A stretch of 64,000 bases of DNA from Paracoccus denitrificans (lineage in GTDB: Bacteria > Pseudomonadota > Alphaproteobacteria > Rhodobacterales > Rhodobacteraceae): contig NZ_FNEA01000024.1 of assembly GCF_900100045.1 (NCBI RefSeq), forward strand, positions 1 through 64,000. Direction: 5' to 3'. Within the stretch, counting starts at the first letter, position 1, and each line of letters begins with the position of its first letter. Under the pieces are notes generated by a model. It did no database searches. It saw nothing but the letters and a program-made list of their open reading frames with translations, and had not been told where the DNA came from. Below are positions 14,895 through 23,467 of the stretch, piece after piece. The position numbers and the translations under genes were made by a program.

Positions 14895-15338
14895 TCAGCA
14901 GGCCGCCTCCCGGCAGGCCAGCGCCTTGCGGATGACATCGGGCACGCTGGCGCTGAGTGGCAGGCGTCCGGCCAGGATGTCCGCGACCGTAACCCAGCGC
15001 GCGTCCAGCGCATCGTCCGCCGCCACCGGCTCGCCCGCGACATGGTCGCACAGCACCGCCGCCAGCAGGAAATGAAAGCGCAGCGCGCCATCCGCGCCGC
15101 GCTCGATCACGTCGATATTGTCCAGATAGGCGCGTGGCCGGCCGACGACGCCGGTTTCCTCGGCCAGTTCGCGCGCTGCCGCGTCAAGCGCGGTCTCGCC
15201 CGGCTCGACATGGCCGCCGGGGAAACCCCAGAGCCCCGCATCGGGCGGGTTGCGGCGCTGCACCAGCAGCGCGCGGGCCATGTCGCCTGCGCCGTCCAGC
15301 GTGACGGCCAGCGCCGCGAGCCGGGGAAAGCGGGGCAC
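14895..15338 (-). CDS. Nudix hydrolase
   Basis: A 147-residue enzyme with a complete Nudix box, GHVEPGETALDAAARELAEE followed by TG. It is therefore expected to hydrolyse a nucleoside diphosphate linked to another group, possibly ADP-ribose or an oxidised nucleotide; the substrate is not evident. The start is GTG 15338, which immediately follows the gcrA stop codon, so the two are translationally linked. It ends 108 bases before metG. Confidence 0.9.
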   Translation of the reverse strand: MPRFPRLAALAVTLDGAGDMARALLVQRRNPPDAGLWGFPGGHVEPGETALDAAARELAEETGVVGRPRAYLDNIDVIERGADGALRFHFLLAAVLCDHVAGEPVAADDALDARWVTVADILAGRLPLSASVPDVIRKALACREAAC

Positions 15339-15944
15339 CTAGCGCCTGCGGTCCCGGCGCGAGCTCATCGGCTGGAAGGCCACGCCGACATGGGCCTCGC
15401 AATAGGGTTTGCCGGGCATCGAGGGCAGGCCGCAGAACCAGAACTTGTCGGTCGCCGGGTCGCCGATGGGCCATTTGCAGGTGCGCTCGGTCAGTTCCAT
15501 CAGCGTCAGCTTGCGGGCGCGCTTCTCGACCTCGCGCACCGAGGCCAGCGCCTCGGGGCTGATCTCGTTGGCCGAAGGCTGCGGCGGCAGCGGCTGGCCG
15601 GCCGGCACGATGGGACGGCGGTTGAAGCTTGCCGGCTGCGGTGCCGGCTCGGGCGCCGGTTCCGGCGCAGGGGCGGCCGCAGCGGCGGGCTTGGGCACGG
15701 GGGCGGGCGCCGGGGCGGGGACGGGCTTGGGCTCGGGTGCCGCCGCGGCGACGGCGGGTTTCGCGACGGGTTCGGGCGCGGGGTCCGCGCCGTCCTCGGT
15801 GCGATTCGACAGGCCCAGGCGGTGGACCTTGCCGATCACTGCGTTGCGGGTCACGCCGCCCAGCTCCTTGGCGATCTGGCTGGCCGACTGGCCTTCGGCC
15901 CACATGCGTTTCAACGTCTCGACGCGCTCGTCGGTCCAGGACAT
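15339..15944 (-). CDS. gcrA: GcrA cell-cycle regulator
   Basis: GcrA is an alphaproteobacterial transcription factor that works with sigma-70 and methylated GANTC sites to control cell-cycle genes. The 201-residue protein opens with the conserved MSWTDERVETLKRMWAEG and a homeodomain-like HTH (ASQIAKELGGVTRNAVIGK, then VHRLGLSNR). A long proline/alanine linker follows (residues 55-115). The conserved C-terminal core has CKWPIGDP and FWFCGLP plus a Cys/His end (YCEAHV). ATG 15944 is preceded by AGGAAAGG. The linker is long and low-complexity but typical for the group. Confidence 0.96.
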   Translation of the reverse strand: MSWTDERVETLKRMWAEGQSASQIAKELGGVTRNAVIGKVHRLGLSNRTEDGADPAPEPVAKPAVAAAAPEPKPVPAPAPAPVPKPAAAAAPAPEPAPEPAPQPASFNRRPIVPAGQPLPPQPSANEISPEALASVREVEKRARKLTLMELTERTCKWPIGDPATDKFWFCGLPSMPGKPYCEAHVGVAFQPMSSRRDRRR

Positions 15945-16075
15945 GGTTTGCCTTTCCTGCACCGGGATGCGTCCCGGCGCTCTTCGTGCTAGTGGCTTCA
16001 ATTCCGCAAGACCCGGCCTTAAATCCGGGGATAGCCAGATTTACCCATCCGAGCCCGCAAATTCAAGGAGCCCCG

Positions 16076-16897
16076 ATGCAGCCGATCCAGTCCCGCCCCG
16101 GATTTCGCCAGATGGGGGTGCGCCGCTTTGGCCGGGTGAACTGGCTGGGCCTTTATACGCTCAGCCGTCGCGAGATCATGCGCTTCATGAGCGTGTGGCA
16201 GCAGACCATCTTTGCGCCGCTGATGACCTCGGCGCTGTTCGTGATCGTCTTTGCGCTTGCGCTGGGGCAAAACCGGGGCGAGGTGATGGGCCTGCCCTAC
16301 CTGGCCTTTCTCGGCCCGGGCATCCTGATGATGACGGTGATCCAGAACGCTTTCGCCAACACCTCCTCCAGCATCATCTCGGCCAAGATGCAGGGCAACA
16401 TCGTCGATACGCTGATGCCGCCGCTTTCGGCGGGCGAGATCCTGGCCGGCTATCTGATCGGCGCGGTGACCCGCGCGCTGATCGTCGGCGCCGCCATAGC
16501 CGCCGGCATGGCGCTGGTCATCGGGCAGGGGGTGGCGCATCCGCTCTGGGCGCTGACATTCATCGTGCTGGGCGCCTTGCTGATGGGCGGGCTGGGGCTG
16601 CTGGCCGCGATCGTGGCGCAGAAATTCGACCAGATGGCGGTCATCACCAATTTCATCGTGACGCCGCTGTCCTTCCTGTCGGGCACCTTCTATTCGGTCG
16701 AGGCGCTGCCCGAGCCGTTCCGGGTGCTGGCGCATTGGAACCCGATCTTCTACCTGATCGACGGTGCGCGCTACGGCATCGCCGGCGTCTCGGATGCGCC
16801 GGTGCTGCGCGGGCTGGCGGTCTGCGCGCTGACGGTGGCGCTGGTGCTGTTCACGGCATGGCGCTGGCTGGCCTCGGGCTATCGCATGAAGCCATGA
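16076..16897 (+). CDS. ABC-2 type transporter permease (orphan)
   Basis: A 273-residue integral membrane protein with six predicted helices, for example PLMTSALFVIVFALALG, ILAGYLIGAVTRALIVGAAI and ALTFIVLGALLMGGLGLLAA. It carries the ABC-2 signature region VTPLSFLSGTFYSVEALP near the C terminus. ATG 16076 has AAGGAG five bases upstream. It is closely similar in layout to the permease at 45911 (FxSGTFYS versus FLGGAFYS, and NPIFYLIDGARYG versus NPVLYLISGFRWS). No ATPase gene is next to it, so it may borrow an ATPase encoded elsewhere. Export of a polysaccharide or a drug-like molecule is possible but unknown. Confidence 0.88.
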   Translation: MQPIQSRPGFRQMGVRRFGRVNWLGLYTLSRREIMRFMSVWQQTIFAPLMTSALFVIVFALALGQNRGEVMGLPYLAFLGPGILMMTVIQNAFANTSSSIISAKMQGNIVDTLMPPLSAGEILAGYLIGAVTRALIVGAAIAAGMALVIGQGVAHPLWALTFIVLGALLMGGLGLLAAIVAQKFDQMAVITNFIVTPLSFLSGTFYSVEALPEPFRVLAHWNPIFYLIDGARYGIAGVSDAPVLRGLAVCALTVALVLFTAWRWLASGYRMKP

Positions 16898-17070
16898 AAA
16901 CCCCGTTGCACGGCGCACGCTTCCGCGCTATGCGACGGGACATGATCGTTCGGACCGCCCATATCGCCCGTCCCCGACGTTGACGCCTTCAACGTCCGAT
17001 CCCGCCTGCCTTACCGCCTTTCCGTCAGCCATGGTGCCGCCAAGCGGCCGTTCCCAGAGAGGGTAACTCC

Positions 17071-18243
17071 ATGATTTCGCACGTCCTGCCGACCTATAAC
17101 CGCGCTCCCATCGCCTTTGAGCGGGGCGAGGGCACCTGGGCCATCGCGACGGACGGGACGCGATACCTGGACCTGGGCGCCGGCATTGCCGTGAACGCGC
17201 TGGGTCACGCCAACCCCGAGCTGGTCGCCACCCTGACCGAGCAGGCGAACCGGATCTGGCATGTCTCGAACCTCTACCAGATCCCCGAGCAGGAGAGGCT
17301 GGCGGACCTGCTGGTCGAGCATACTTTCGCCGATACCGCCTTCATCACCAATTCCGGCACCGAGGCCGCGGAGCTGGCGATCAAGATGGTGCGCAAATAC
17401 TGGCACGACGCGGGCGATCCCGACCGCTACGAGATCCTGACCTTCGAGGGCGCCTTCCACGGCCGCTCGACCGGCGCCATCGCGGCGGCGGGTTCGGAAA
17501 AGATGGTCAAGGGCTTCGGTCCGCTGATGCCGGGCTTCCGCCAGCTGCCCTGGGGCGACATGGAGGCGCTGAAGGCCGCGATTTCGGACCGCACTGCCGC
17601 CGTCATGCTGGAGCCCGTGCAGGGCGAGGGCGGCATCCGCCCGCTGTCCGACGCCGACCTGGCAGCGATCCGCCAGCTTTGCGACCAGACCGGCACGCTG
17701 CTGGTGCTGGACGAGGTGCAGTCGGGCATGGGCCGCACCGGCAAGCTGTTCGCGCATGAATATGCCGGCATCACCCCCGACATCATGATGATCGCCAAGG
17801 GCATCGGCGGCGGCTTCCCGCTGGGCGCGGTGCTGGCGACGGAAAGGGCGGCCGCCGGCATGGCCGCCGGCACGCATGGCTCGACCTATGGCGGCAATCC
17901 GCTGGCCTGCGCTGTCGGCGCCAAGGTGATGCAGATCGTCGCGGCGCCCGAGTTCCTGGCCGAGGTGAACCGCAAGGCCGCGCTGTTCCGGCAGAAGCTG
18001 GAGGGGCTGGTGGCCGCGCATCCCGATGTCTTCGACTACGTGCGCGGACAGGGGTTGATGCTGGGCCTGAAATGCAAGGTCGCGCCGGGCGAACTGGTCA
18101 AGGCCGGCTACGACGAGCATATCCTGACCGTGGCCGCGGCGGACGACACGCTGCGCCTGCTGCCGCCGCTCACCATCTCGGATGAGGAGATCGCCGAGGC
18201 GGTCGTCCGGCTGGACCGGGCGGCCGGAAGGGTCGATGGATAG
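17071..18243 (+). CDS. argD: Acetylornithine aminotransferase
   Basis: Pyridoxal-phosphate enzyme of arginine synthesis that converts N-acetylglutamate semialdehyde to N-acetylornithine; related enzymes also act in lysine synthesis. The 390-residue protein has ITNSGTEAAELAIK (phosphate-binding region), VMLEPVQGEGGI, LLVLDEVQSGMGRTGKLFAH (cofactor aspartate) and MIAKGIGGGFPLGA with the Schiff-base lysine. AGAGAGGG lies upstream of ATG 17071. It is followed by the GNAT gene with an eight-base overlap, and then argF. Confidence 0.95.
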   Translation: MISHVLPTYNRAPIAFERGEGTWAIATDGTRYLDLGAGIAVNALGHANPELVATLTEQANRIWHVSNLYQIPEQERLADLLVEHTFADTAFITNSGTEAAELAIKMVRKYWHDAGDPDRYEILTFEGAFHGRSTGAIAAAGSEKMVKGFGPLMPGFRQLPWGDMEALKAAISDRTAAVMLEPVQGEGGIRPLSDADLAAIRQLCDQTGTLLVLDEVQSGMGRTGKLFAHEYAGITPDIMMIAKGIGGGFPLGAVLATERAAAGMAAGTHGSTYGGNPLACAVGAKVMQIVAAPEFLAEVNRKAALFRQKLEGLVAAHPDVFDYVRGQGLMLGLKCKVAPGELVKAGYDEHILTVAAADDTLRLLPPLTISDEEIAEAVVRLDRAAGRVDG

Positions 18244-18712
18244 GTTCGGCTTCCGGCCGGTCACGCGCGCCGATCTGCCCATGCTGGCGGATTGGCTGCG
18301 TCAGGCCGAGGTCGCGCGCTGGTGGCGCGGGGCCGAGAAGGAGCTGGCCGGGATCGAGGAGGACCTGGACGAGCCGGCCATGCGGCAATGGCTGGCGCTG
18401 ATGGACGGCGCGCCCATCGCCTATGCGCAATTCTATCCGGCGCATCACTGGGGCGCACCGCATTTTGCCGACCTGCCGGCCGAGGCGCTGGCGATCGACT
18501 GCTTTTCCGGGCCCGGCGGCTTCGGCCATGGCGGGCTTTGGCTGCGCGCCCTGGCCGACACGCTGCTGGCAGAGGCGCCGATCTTGGTCATCGACCCCGA
18601 GCCCGACAACCTGCGCGCCGTTCGCGCCTATGAAAAGGCCGGTTTTCGGGGTGAGGAGTTGCGTCCCTCCGAGGACGGAACCCTGGCGCGCGTCATGACG
18701 CGGCACCGATGA
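18236..18712 (+). CDS. GNAT acetyltransferase, AAC(6')-like
   Basis: A 158-residue GNAT-fold protein beginning MDRFGFRPVTRADLPMLADW and containing the acetyl-CoA-related end IDPEPDNLRAVRAYEKAGF. The order resembles AAC(6')-type aminoglycoside acetyltransferases and related housekeeping acetyltransferases. It starts eight bases before the argD stop and lies between argD and argF, so a role linked to arginine metabolism, such as acetylating an amino acid or an aminoacyl derivative, is possible. Resistance is not implied by similarity of fold. Confidence 0.75.
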   Translation: MDRFGFRPVTRADLPMLADWLRQAEVARWWRGAEKELAGIEEDLDEPAMRQWLALMDGAPIAYAQFYPAHHWGAPHFADLPAEALAIDCFSGPGGFGHGGLWLRALADTLLAEAPILVIDPEPDNLRAVRAYEKAGFRGEELRPSEDGTLARVMTRHR

Positions 18713-18809
18713 GGGGATGTCGAATTCCGCGGCGACGCGGGGCCTTTGGCCTTGACCTCCCTTCGGCAAAGCGGCTTGCTTGCCAGATCAATCCGAAAGA
18801 CAGTGACAA

Positions 18810-19736
18810 ATGAACAGTTTCCTCGACATCCACAACACCGACCGGTCCGATCTGCGCGGCATGATCGATTCCGCACGCCGGATGAAGGATGCGCGCAGCG
18901 GCCAGCCCAAGGGCACGCCCGACGCCGACCTGCCGCTCAAGAACCGCATGGTGGCGCTGATCTTCGAAAAGCCCTCGACCCGGACCCGCGTCAGCTTCGA
19001 TCTGGGCGTGCGGCAGATGGGCGGGCAAACCATGGTGCTGTCGGGCAAGGAGATGCAACTGGGCCATGGCGAGACCATCGCCGATACCGCCCGGGTGCTG
19101 TCGCGCTATGTCGACCTGATCATGATCCGCACCTTCGAAGAGGCGACGCTGCTGGAAATGGCGGAATATGCCAGCGTTCCGGTCATCAATGGGCTGACGA
19201 ACCGCACCCATCCCTGTCAGGTCATGGCCGACGTGATGACCTTCGAGGAGCATCGCGGCCCCATCGCCGGCAAGAAGGTGGTCTGGTCGGGCGATGGCAA
19301 CAATGTCTGCTGCTCGATGATCCATGCGGCCGGGCAATTCGGCTATGACTTCACCTTTACCGGCCCGCCGACGCTGGACCCCGAGCGCGAGGCGCTGGAT
19401 TTCGCCCGCGCCCAGGGCGTGCAGGCGGTGATCGAACGCGATCCGGCGAAGGCGGTCGAGGGCGCCGACTTGGTGGTGACCGATACCTGGGTCTCGATGC
19501 ACGACCCGCAGTCTGCGCGCGAGCGGCGGCACAACCAGCTGCGCCCTTATCAGGTGAACGAGGCGCTGATGGCCCATGCCAAGCCCGATGCGCTGTTCAT
19601 GCATTGCCTGCCCGCGCATCGCGACGACGAGGCGACCAGCGCGGTGATGGACGGTCCGAACTCGGTCATCTTCGACGAGGCCGAGAACCGGCTGCATGCG
19701 CAAAAGGCCATCATGCGCTGGTGCCTTGGCCTTTAG
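18810..19736 (+). CDS. argF: Ornithine carbamoyltransferase
   Basis: Transfers the carbamoyl group from carbamoyl phosphate to ornithine to give citrulline. The 308-residue protein has the carbamoyl-phosphate motif STRTR (FEKPSTRTRVSFDLG), HPCQVMADVMT, and the ornithine-binding loop MHCLPAHRDDE near the C terminus. It is the third gene of the argD cluster, about 100 bases after the GNAT gene. Its stop codon TAG lies inside the 4-bp target duplication of a MITE, so the insertion left the protein intact. Confidence 0.95.
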   Translation: MNSFLDIHNTDRSDLRGMIDSARRMKDARSGQPKGTPDADLPLKNRMVALIFEKPSTRTRVSFDLGVRQMGGQTMVLSGKEMQLGHGETIADTARVLSRYVDLIMIRTFEEATLLEMAEYASVPVINGLTNRTHPCQVMADVMTFEEHRGPIAGKKVVWSGDGNNVCCSMIHAAGQFGYDFTFTGPPTLDPEREALDFARAQGVQAVIERDPAKAVEGADLVVTDTWVSMHDPQSARERRHNQLRPYQVNEALMAHAKPDALFMHCLPAHRDDEATSAVMDGPNSVIFDEAENRLHAQKAIMRWCLGL

Positions 19737-19895
19737 CAGGCTGCTGAAAAAGTCGTGCGACAGGACAACGCGGGCGGGGAACCGAGAAATCCGCCTCAAA
19801 TCGACCCCAGGTGCCTCATTTTTCAGGCCGATCTTCGCTGGATCTAGAACGATTTCCGCCGCGCCGTCCTCTCAAAATCCTTTTTCAGCAGCCTG
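19737..19895. mobile_element. 159-bp MITE with 4-bp target duplication (TTAG)
   Basis: Two perfect 16-bp terminal inverted repeats, CAGGCTGCTGAAAAAG at 19737-19752 and its complement at 19880-19895, are flanked on both sides by TTAG (19733-19736 and 19896-19899). The interior has no coding frame. It is a miniature inverted-repeat element that would need a transposase in trans. The ends resemble those of IS1182-like elements from memory, which is tentative. The left duplication contains the argF stop codon. Confidence 0.85.
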
Positions 19896-20043
19896 TTAGA
19901 GCAGCGCGATCGGCCCGGGTTCAGGCGGCAAGGGCGCCCTTGTTCGTGCGGCTGCTTGCCCGTGACCATGCCGGGGGATGCACGGTTGGCCGCACCCGGA
20001 TCACGCCGCCGGATTTGGCATGCGCCAGGATCATGCGCGGTTC

Positions 20044-20084
20044 GTTCCCTGCCGCCGACGTTGCGTCGGTTCCCGGCAGGGGAA
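20044..20084 (-). terminator. Large hairpin past the HlyD-like gene
   Basis: GTTCCCTGCCG pairs with CGGCAGGGGAAC, with one bulge. Inside, CCGACG-TTG-CGTCGG is perfectly paired. The element lies 50 bases after the stop of the leftward secretion genes and may end them. Positions 19900-20134 otherwise show nothing coding. Confidence 0.5.
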
Positions 20085-20134
20085 CGCCGCGCCGCATCCT
20101 GCAATTCCGGCGTGGCCGCACCCCTCCCGCCCTC

Positions 20135-21568
20135 TCAATCCTCGCGGAAGGCGCGGGTGAAATAATCCGAGAGCGGCTTGACCAGATAGGCCATCGGGCT
20201 GCGCTGGCCGGTCTGGACATAGACTTCGACCGGCATGCCGGGCACCAGGTCCAACCCCTTGAGCTTTTCGACCTCGGCGGGGGGAATCGTCACTTCGGCC
20301 CGGTAATAGGGTGCATGCGTGGCCTGGTCGATCAGCGTATCGGGCGAGACGCGGCTGAGCACTCCGTCGATTTCCGGCGTGGTGCGCGACGAGAAGGACG
20401 AGAAGCGCAGCACCACCTCCTGCCCGGGGTGAACCTCGTCGATATTGATGGTGGCGATGCGGGCGGCGACCACCAGCGGCCGGTCCTGGGGGATGATGAA
20501 CATGATCGGATCGGCCGGGCGAATCACCGAGCGCGGCGTGGTGATCTGCAATTCCTGGACCACGCCCGAGACCGGGGCGCGGATTTCGAGCCGGGTGATG
20601 CGTTCGATCAGTGAACGGCGGCGCTCGGCCAGCTCCAGCTCGCGATAGCCCAGTTCGCGCAGCTCGGTTTCGGCGGCTTCGCGGCGGGTCGCGGTCTTTT
20701 CCAGCCGCGACAGGTCGATTTCGGCCAGTTGCGTCACGGCGCGGGCGCGGGATGCCGTCGCCTCGCCCAGAAGTCCGTCGAGCCGCGCCGCCTCGCGCTC
20801 CAGCGCCAGCACGCGCGGCGCCTGGGCCAGCCCCTTTTCCAGAAGCGACCGCTGGTCGCGCAGCTCCTGCGAGATGAACTCGCGCTGCTGCTCCAGCGCC
20901 CGCGTCTGCGCATCGACGCCGCCGATCTGGGATTGCACCTGTTCGGCCTGCTTGGCCAACTGGCCGAGCGATTGTTCGAGCGTGTCGAGCCGGGCCAGGA
21001 ACAGGCTGGACTGGCCGTCCACCAGCGCCTGAAGCTCGGGGCGGCTTGAGGCGGCCTTGATCAGTTCCTGCGGGAAGGCGATTTCCTTGCCGTCGGCGCG
21101 CTCGGCCTCGAGCCGGCCGCGGCGGGCGAGGATCTCGAAATACTGCCCCTCGACGATGGCGAGTTCCGTGTTCAGAAGCGCGCCGTCCAGCCGGATCAGC
21201 GGCTGGCCCGCCGTCACGCTTTCGCCGTCATGAATCAGGATCTCGGCCACGACCCCGCCATCGGGATGCTGCACGACCTGGCGGCGCTGCTCGACCTCGA
21301 CCTGGCCGGAGGCGACGACGGCGCCCGAGATGCGCGCGGTCAGCGACCAGAGCCCGAAGCCGCCGATCAGAACCAGCATCGCCACGAGCCCCAGGATGAC
21401 CGGACCGCGCGCCGACCATTCGGGGCGCTGAGGCGAAGGTGCGGGTTGTGCCGTGGTGGACTGGAGCGGCTGGGGGTGGAAATGCGGCGGGTGCCCGGCG
21501 GGCTTGCCGGCCGGCTGGGCGGGCATTCTTTCGACCGGCGCGCGGCCAAGCTGGTTGGGATCGGTCAT
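20135..21568 (-). CDS. Type I secretion membrane-fusion protein (HlyD/PrtE family)
   Basis: A 477-residue periplasmic adaptor that links an ABC exporter to an outer-membrane channel. After a Pro-rich cytoplasmic tail, one membrane segment lies at about residues 55-75 (PVILGLVAMLVLIGGFGLW). A biotinyl-lipoyl half (VVQHPDGGVVAEILIHDGE), long coiled coils (LEQSLGQLAKQAEQVQSQIG) and the second half with LEIRAPVSGVVQELQI follow, then the HlyD C-terminal region (LDLVPGMPVEVYVQTG). The start overlaps the stop of the ABC gene as ATGA (21565-21568). No TolC-like or secreted-substrate gene is nearby. Confidence 0.93.
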   Translation of the reverse strand: MTDPNQLGRAPVERMPAQPAGKPAGHPPHFHPQPLQSTTAQPAPSPQRPEWSARGPVILGLVAMLVLIGGFGLWSLTARISGAVVASGQVEVEQRRQVVQHPDGGVVAEILIHDGESVTAGQPLIRLDGALLNTELAIVEGQYFEILARRGRLEAERADGKEIAFPQELIKAASSRPELQALVDGQSSLFLARLDTLEQSLGQLAKQAEQVQSQIGGVDAQTRALEQQREFISQELRDQRSLLEKGLAQAPRVLALEREAARLDGLLGEATASRARAVTQLAEIDLSRLEKTATRREAAETELRELGYRELELAERRRSLIERITRLEIRAPVSGVVQELQITTPRSVIRPADPIMFIIPQDRPLVVAARIATINIDEVHPGQEVVLRFSSFSSRTTPEIDGVLSRVSPDTLIDQATHAPYYRAEVTIPPAEVEKLKGLDLVPGMPVEVYVQTGQRSPMAYLVKPLSDYFTRAFRED

Positions 21569-23307
21569 GTCACGCCTCCGCCATGGCCCTGGGCGCGGGT
21601 AATCTGGTCGGCGTTCCTGACCAGCGATTTCAGCACCTCGTCGCGCGGGCCGAAGGCGCGGCGCAGGCCCTGGTCCAGCACCAGCAGCAATTCGCATTCG
21701 GTGATCGCCGCGGGACGATGGGCCATGATGATGACCGCGCCGCCGCGCGCCTTGATGGTGCGGATCGCCACGTTCAGGGCCGTCGATCCCTCGTTGTCCA
21801 GGTTCGAATTCGGTTCGTCCAGGACGAAGATCACCGGATCGGCGTAAAGCGCGCGGGCCAGGCCGATACGCTGGATCTGTCCGCCGGAAAGCTGTCCGCC
21901 GGTCTGGCTGACGCGGGTGTCGTAGCCCTGCGGCAGGTCCAGGATCATGCGATGCGCGGCAGCCGCCATGGCCGCGGCGACGACGCGCTGCGGATCGGGC
22001 TCGGGGGCGAGGCGGGCGATATTTTCGGCGATGGTGCCGTCGAACAGCGTCACCTGCTGCGGCAGATAGCCGATCAGCCCTCCCAGCGCATCCGGGTCGT
22101 ATTGGTCCAGCGTCGCGCCGCCCAGCCGGATCGAGCCCGAGGCCACGGGCCATGCCGCGATCAGCGCCCGCGCCAGCGTGGTCTTGCCGGCGCCCGAAGG
22201 CCCGATCACCCCCAGCGCCTGCCCGGGGCCAAGGTCGAAGCTGACGCCGCGCAGCACCGCCGCCCCCTGGCCGGGGGGCACGACGGTCAGGTTGCGGACT
22301 TCAAGCTGAGCCTCGGGCCGGGGCAGGGGCGTGCGCTGCGCCAGCGGCGGGCGGCGCGAGAGCAGTTCGACCAGCCGCTTCCAGCCGTCCTGGGCGCGCT
22401 GGACGATGGACCAGCCGCCCACCACCTGCTCGACCGGGGCCAGTGCCCGGCCCATCAGGATCGAAGAGGCGATCATGGCGCCCGGCGTCACCTCTTGGCG
22501 CAGCACCAGCCAGGCGCCGGCGGCCAGCAGCGCGCTTTGCAGAAACAGCCGGAAGGTGCGGGAGAATACGGTAAAGCCGGTGGAGCGGTCGTTGGCGCGC
22601 ATCGTCGCCGCCGTCGCGGCATCGCGCGTCGCCTGCCAGCGCCGGAAGGCCGCCGCCCGCATGCCGAGCGAGCCGATCAGTTCGCCTTCGTCGCGATAGA
22701 GGTCGGACATGCGCTCGGCCGACTGGCCGGCGATGGCAGCCTGTTGCAGCATGTCGCGGCTGAGCCATTGGTTCATGAGCGTCGCCACGACCAGGACCGC
22801 CATGCCCGCCGTCGCCACCGCGCCCAGAATCGGGTGGAAGATGAAGACCGCTGCCAGGAAGAATGGCGCCCAGGGCAGGTCGAACAGCGCCATCAGCACC
22901 GGCGAGGCGATCAGCCGCTGCACCGCCTCGAGGTCGCGCATGCCGCCGCGCACCACGAGGTCCGAGCCGGCGGCCTGGCCGTCCTGCAGCGCGGCGGTAA
23001 AGACGCGCCCCTCCATCCGTTCCTGGAAGCGGGCGGCGATGCGGGCCATGACGCGGTTGCGCGCCAGGTCGATCACCCCCATCAGCGCGAACAGGAAGAC
23101 GACCAGCAGGAACAGGGCCGTCAGCGTCTCGACCGAGCGGCTGGCCAGCACGCGGTCATAGACCTGCATCATGAAGAGCGGCCCGGTCAGCATCAGCAGG
23201 TTCACCGCGAACGAAAACAGGCCGACCATGGCATAAAGCTGCCAGGCCATGCCTCGCGCGGATTTCAGTTCGCGTTGGCCGTCATGTCGCATCGGCGGCA
23301 AGGCCAT
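21565..23307 (-). CDS. Type I secretion ABC transporter (PrtD/AprD family)
   Basis: A 580-residue inner-membrane permease-ATPase. The transmembrane domain has six helices (for example LYAMVGLFSFAVNLLMLTGP and FLLVVFLFALMGVIDLA). The nucleotide-binding domain has Walker A GPSGAGKTT, the signature LSGGQIQRIGLARAL, and Walker B with VIFVLDEPNSNLDNEG, the asparagine-containing form typical of PrtD proteins, plus a switch histidine (IIMAHRP). The start ATG 23307 is preceded by GGAAGGAA; an upstream frame extension lacks the expected sequence. Substrates of such systems are usually RTX-type proteins; none is encoded here. Confidence 0.93.
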   Translation of the reverse strand: MALPPMRHDGQRELKSARGMAWQLYAMVGLFSFAVNLLMLTGPLFMMQVYDRVLASRSVETLTALFLLVVFLFALMGVIDLARNRVMARIAARFQERMEGRVFTAALQDGQAAGSDLVVRGGMRDLEAVQRLIASPVLMALFDLPWAPFFLAAVFIFHPILGAVATAGMAVLVVATLMNQWLSRDMLQQAAIAGQSAERMSDLYRDEGELIGSLGMRAAAFRRWQATRDAATAATMRANDRSTGFTVFSRTFRLFLQSALLAAGAWLVLRQEVTPGAMIASSILMGRALAPVEQVVGGWSIVQRAQDGWKRLVELLSRRPPLAQRTPLPRPEAQLEVRNLTVVPPGQGAAVLRGVSFDLGPGQALGVIGPSGAGKTTLARALIAAWPVASGSIRLGGATLDQYDPDALGGLIGYLPQQVTLFDGTIAENIARLAPEPDPQRVVAAAMAAAAHRMILDLPQGYDTRVSQTGGQLSGGQIQRIGLARALYADPVIFVLDEPNSNLDNEGSTALNVAIRTIKARGGAVIIMAHRPAAITECELLLVLDQGLRRAFGPRDEVLKSLVRNADQITRAQGHGGGVT

Positions 23308-23467
23308 GCCGGTTCCTTCCTCGTCAACCTGACCGGGCTTGCCCGGAATCGTCCCAGCGCATATCCCAAAGCGCGGTCGTGAAACAGTCCGCTCGCCATC
23401 CCGCCCCTTCGCCGGGGCGAATCGCCGCCGGTTCGACAAGTCCTAGCTACAGAAGGTTATCAAAAGC

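Noticed and set aside
13158..15992. A 944-residue open frame on the plus strand opposite metG, the Nudix gene and gcrA
   Set aside because: It spans three well-identified genes in antisense. Its translation is low-complexity and rich in Gly, Arg and His, so it is a GC-driven shadow.
18236..18712. Reading the GNAT gene as an aminoglycoside resistance gene
   Set aside because: The fold similarity to AAC(6') is not specific, and the gene is built into the arginine operon.
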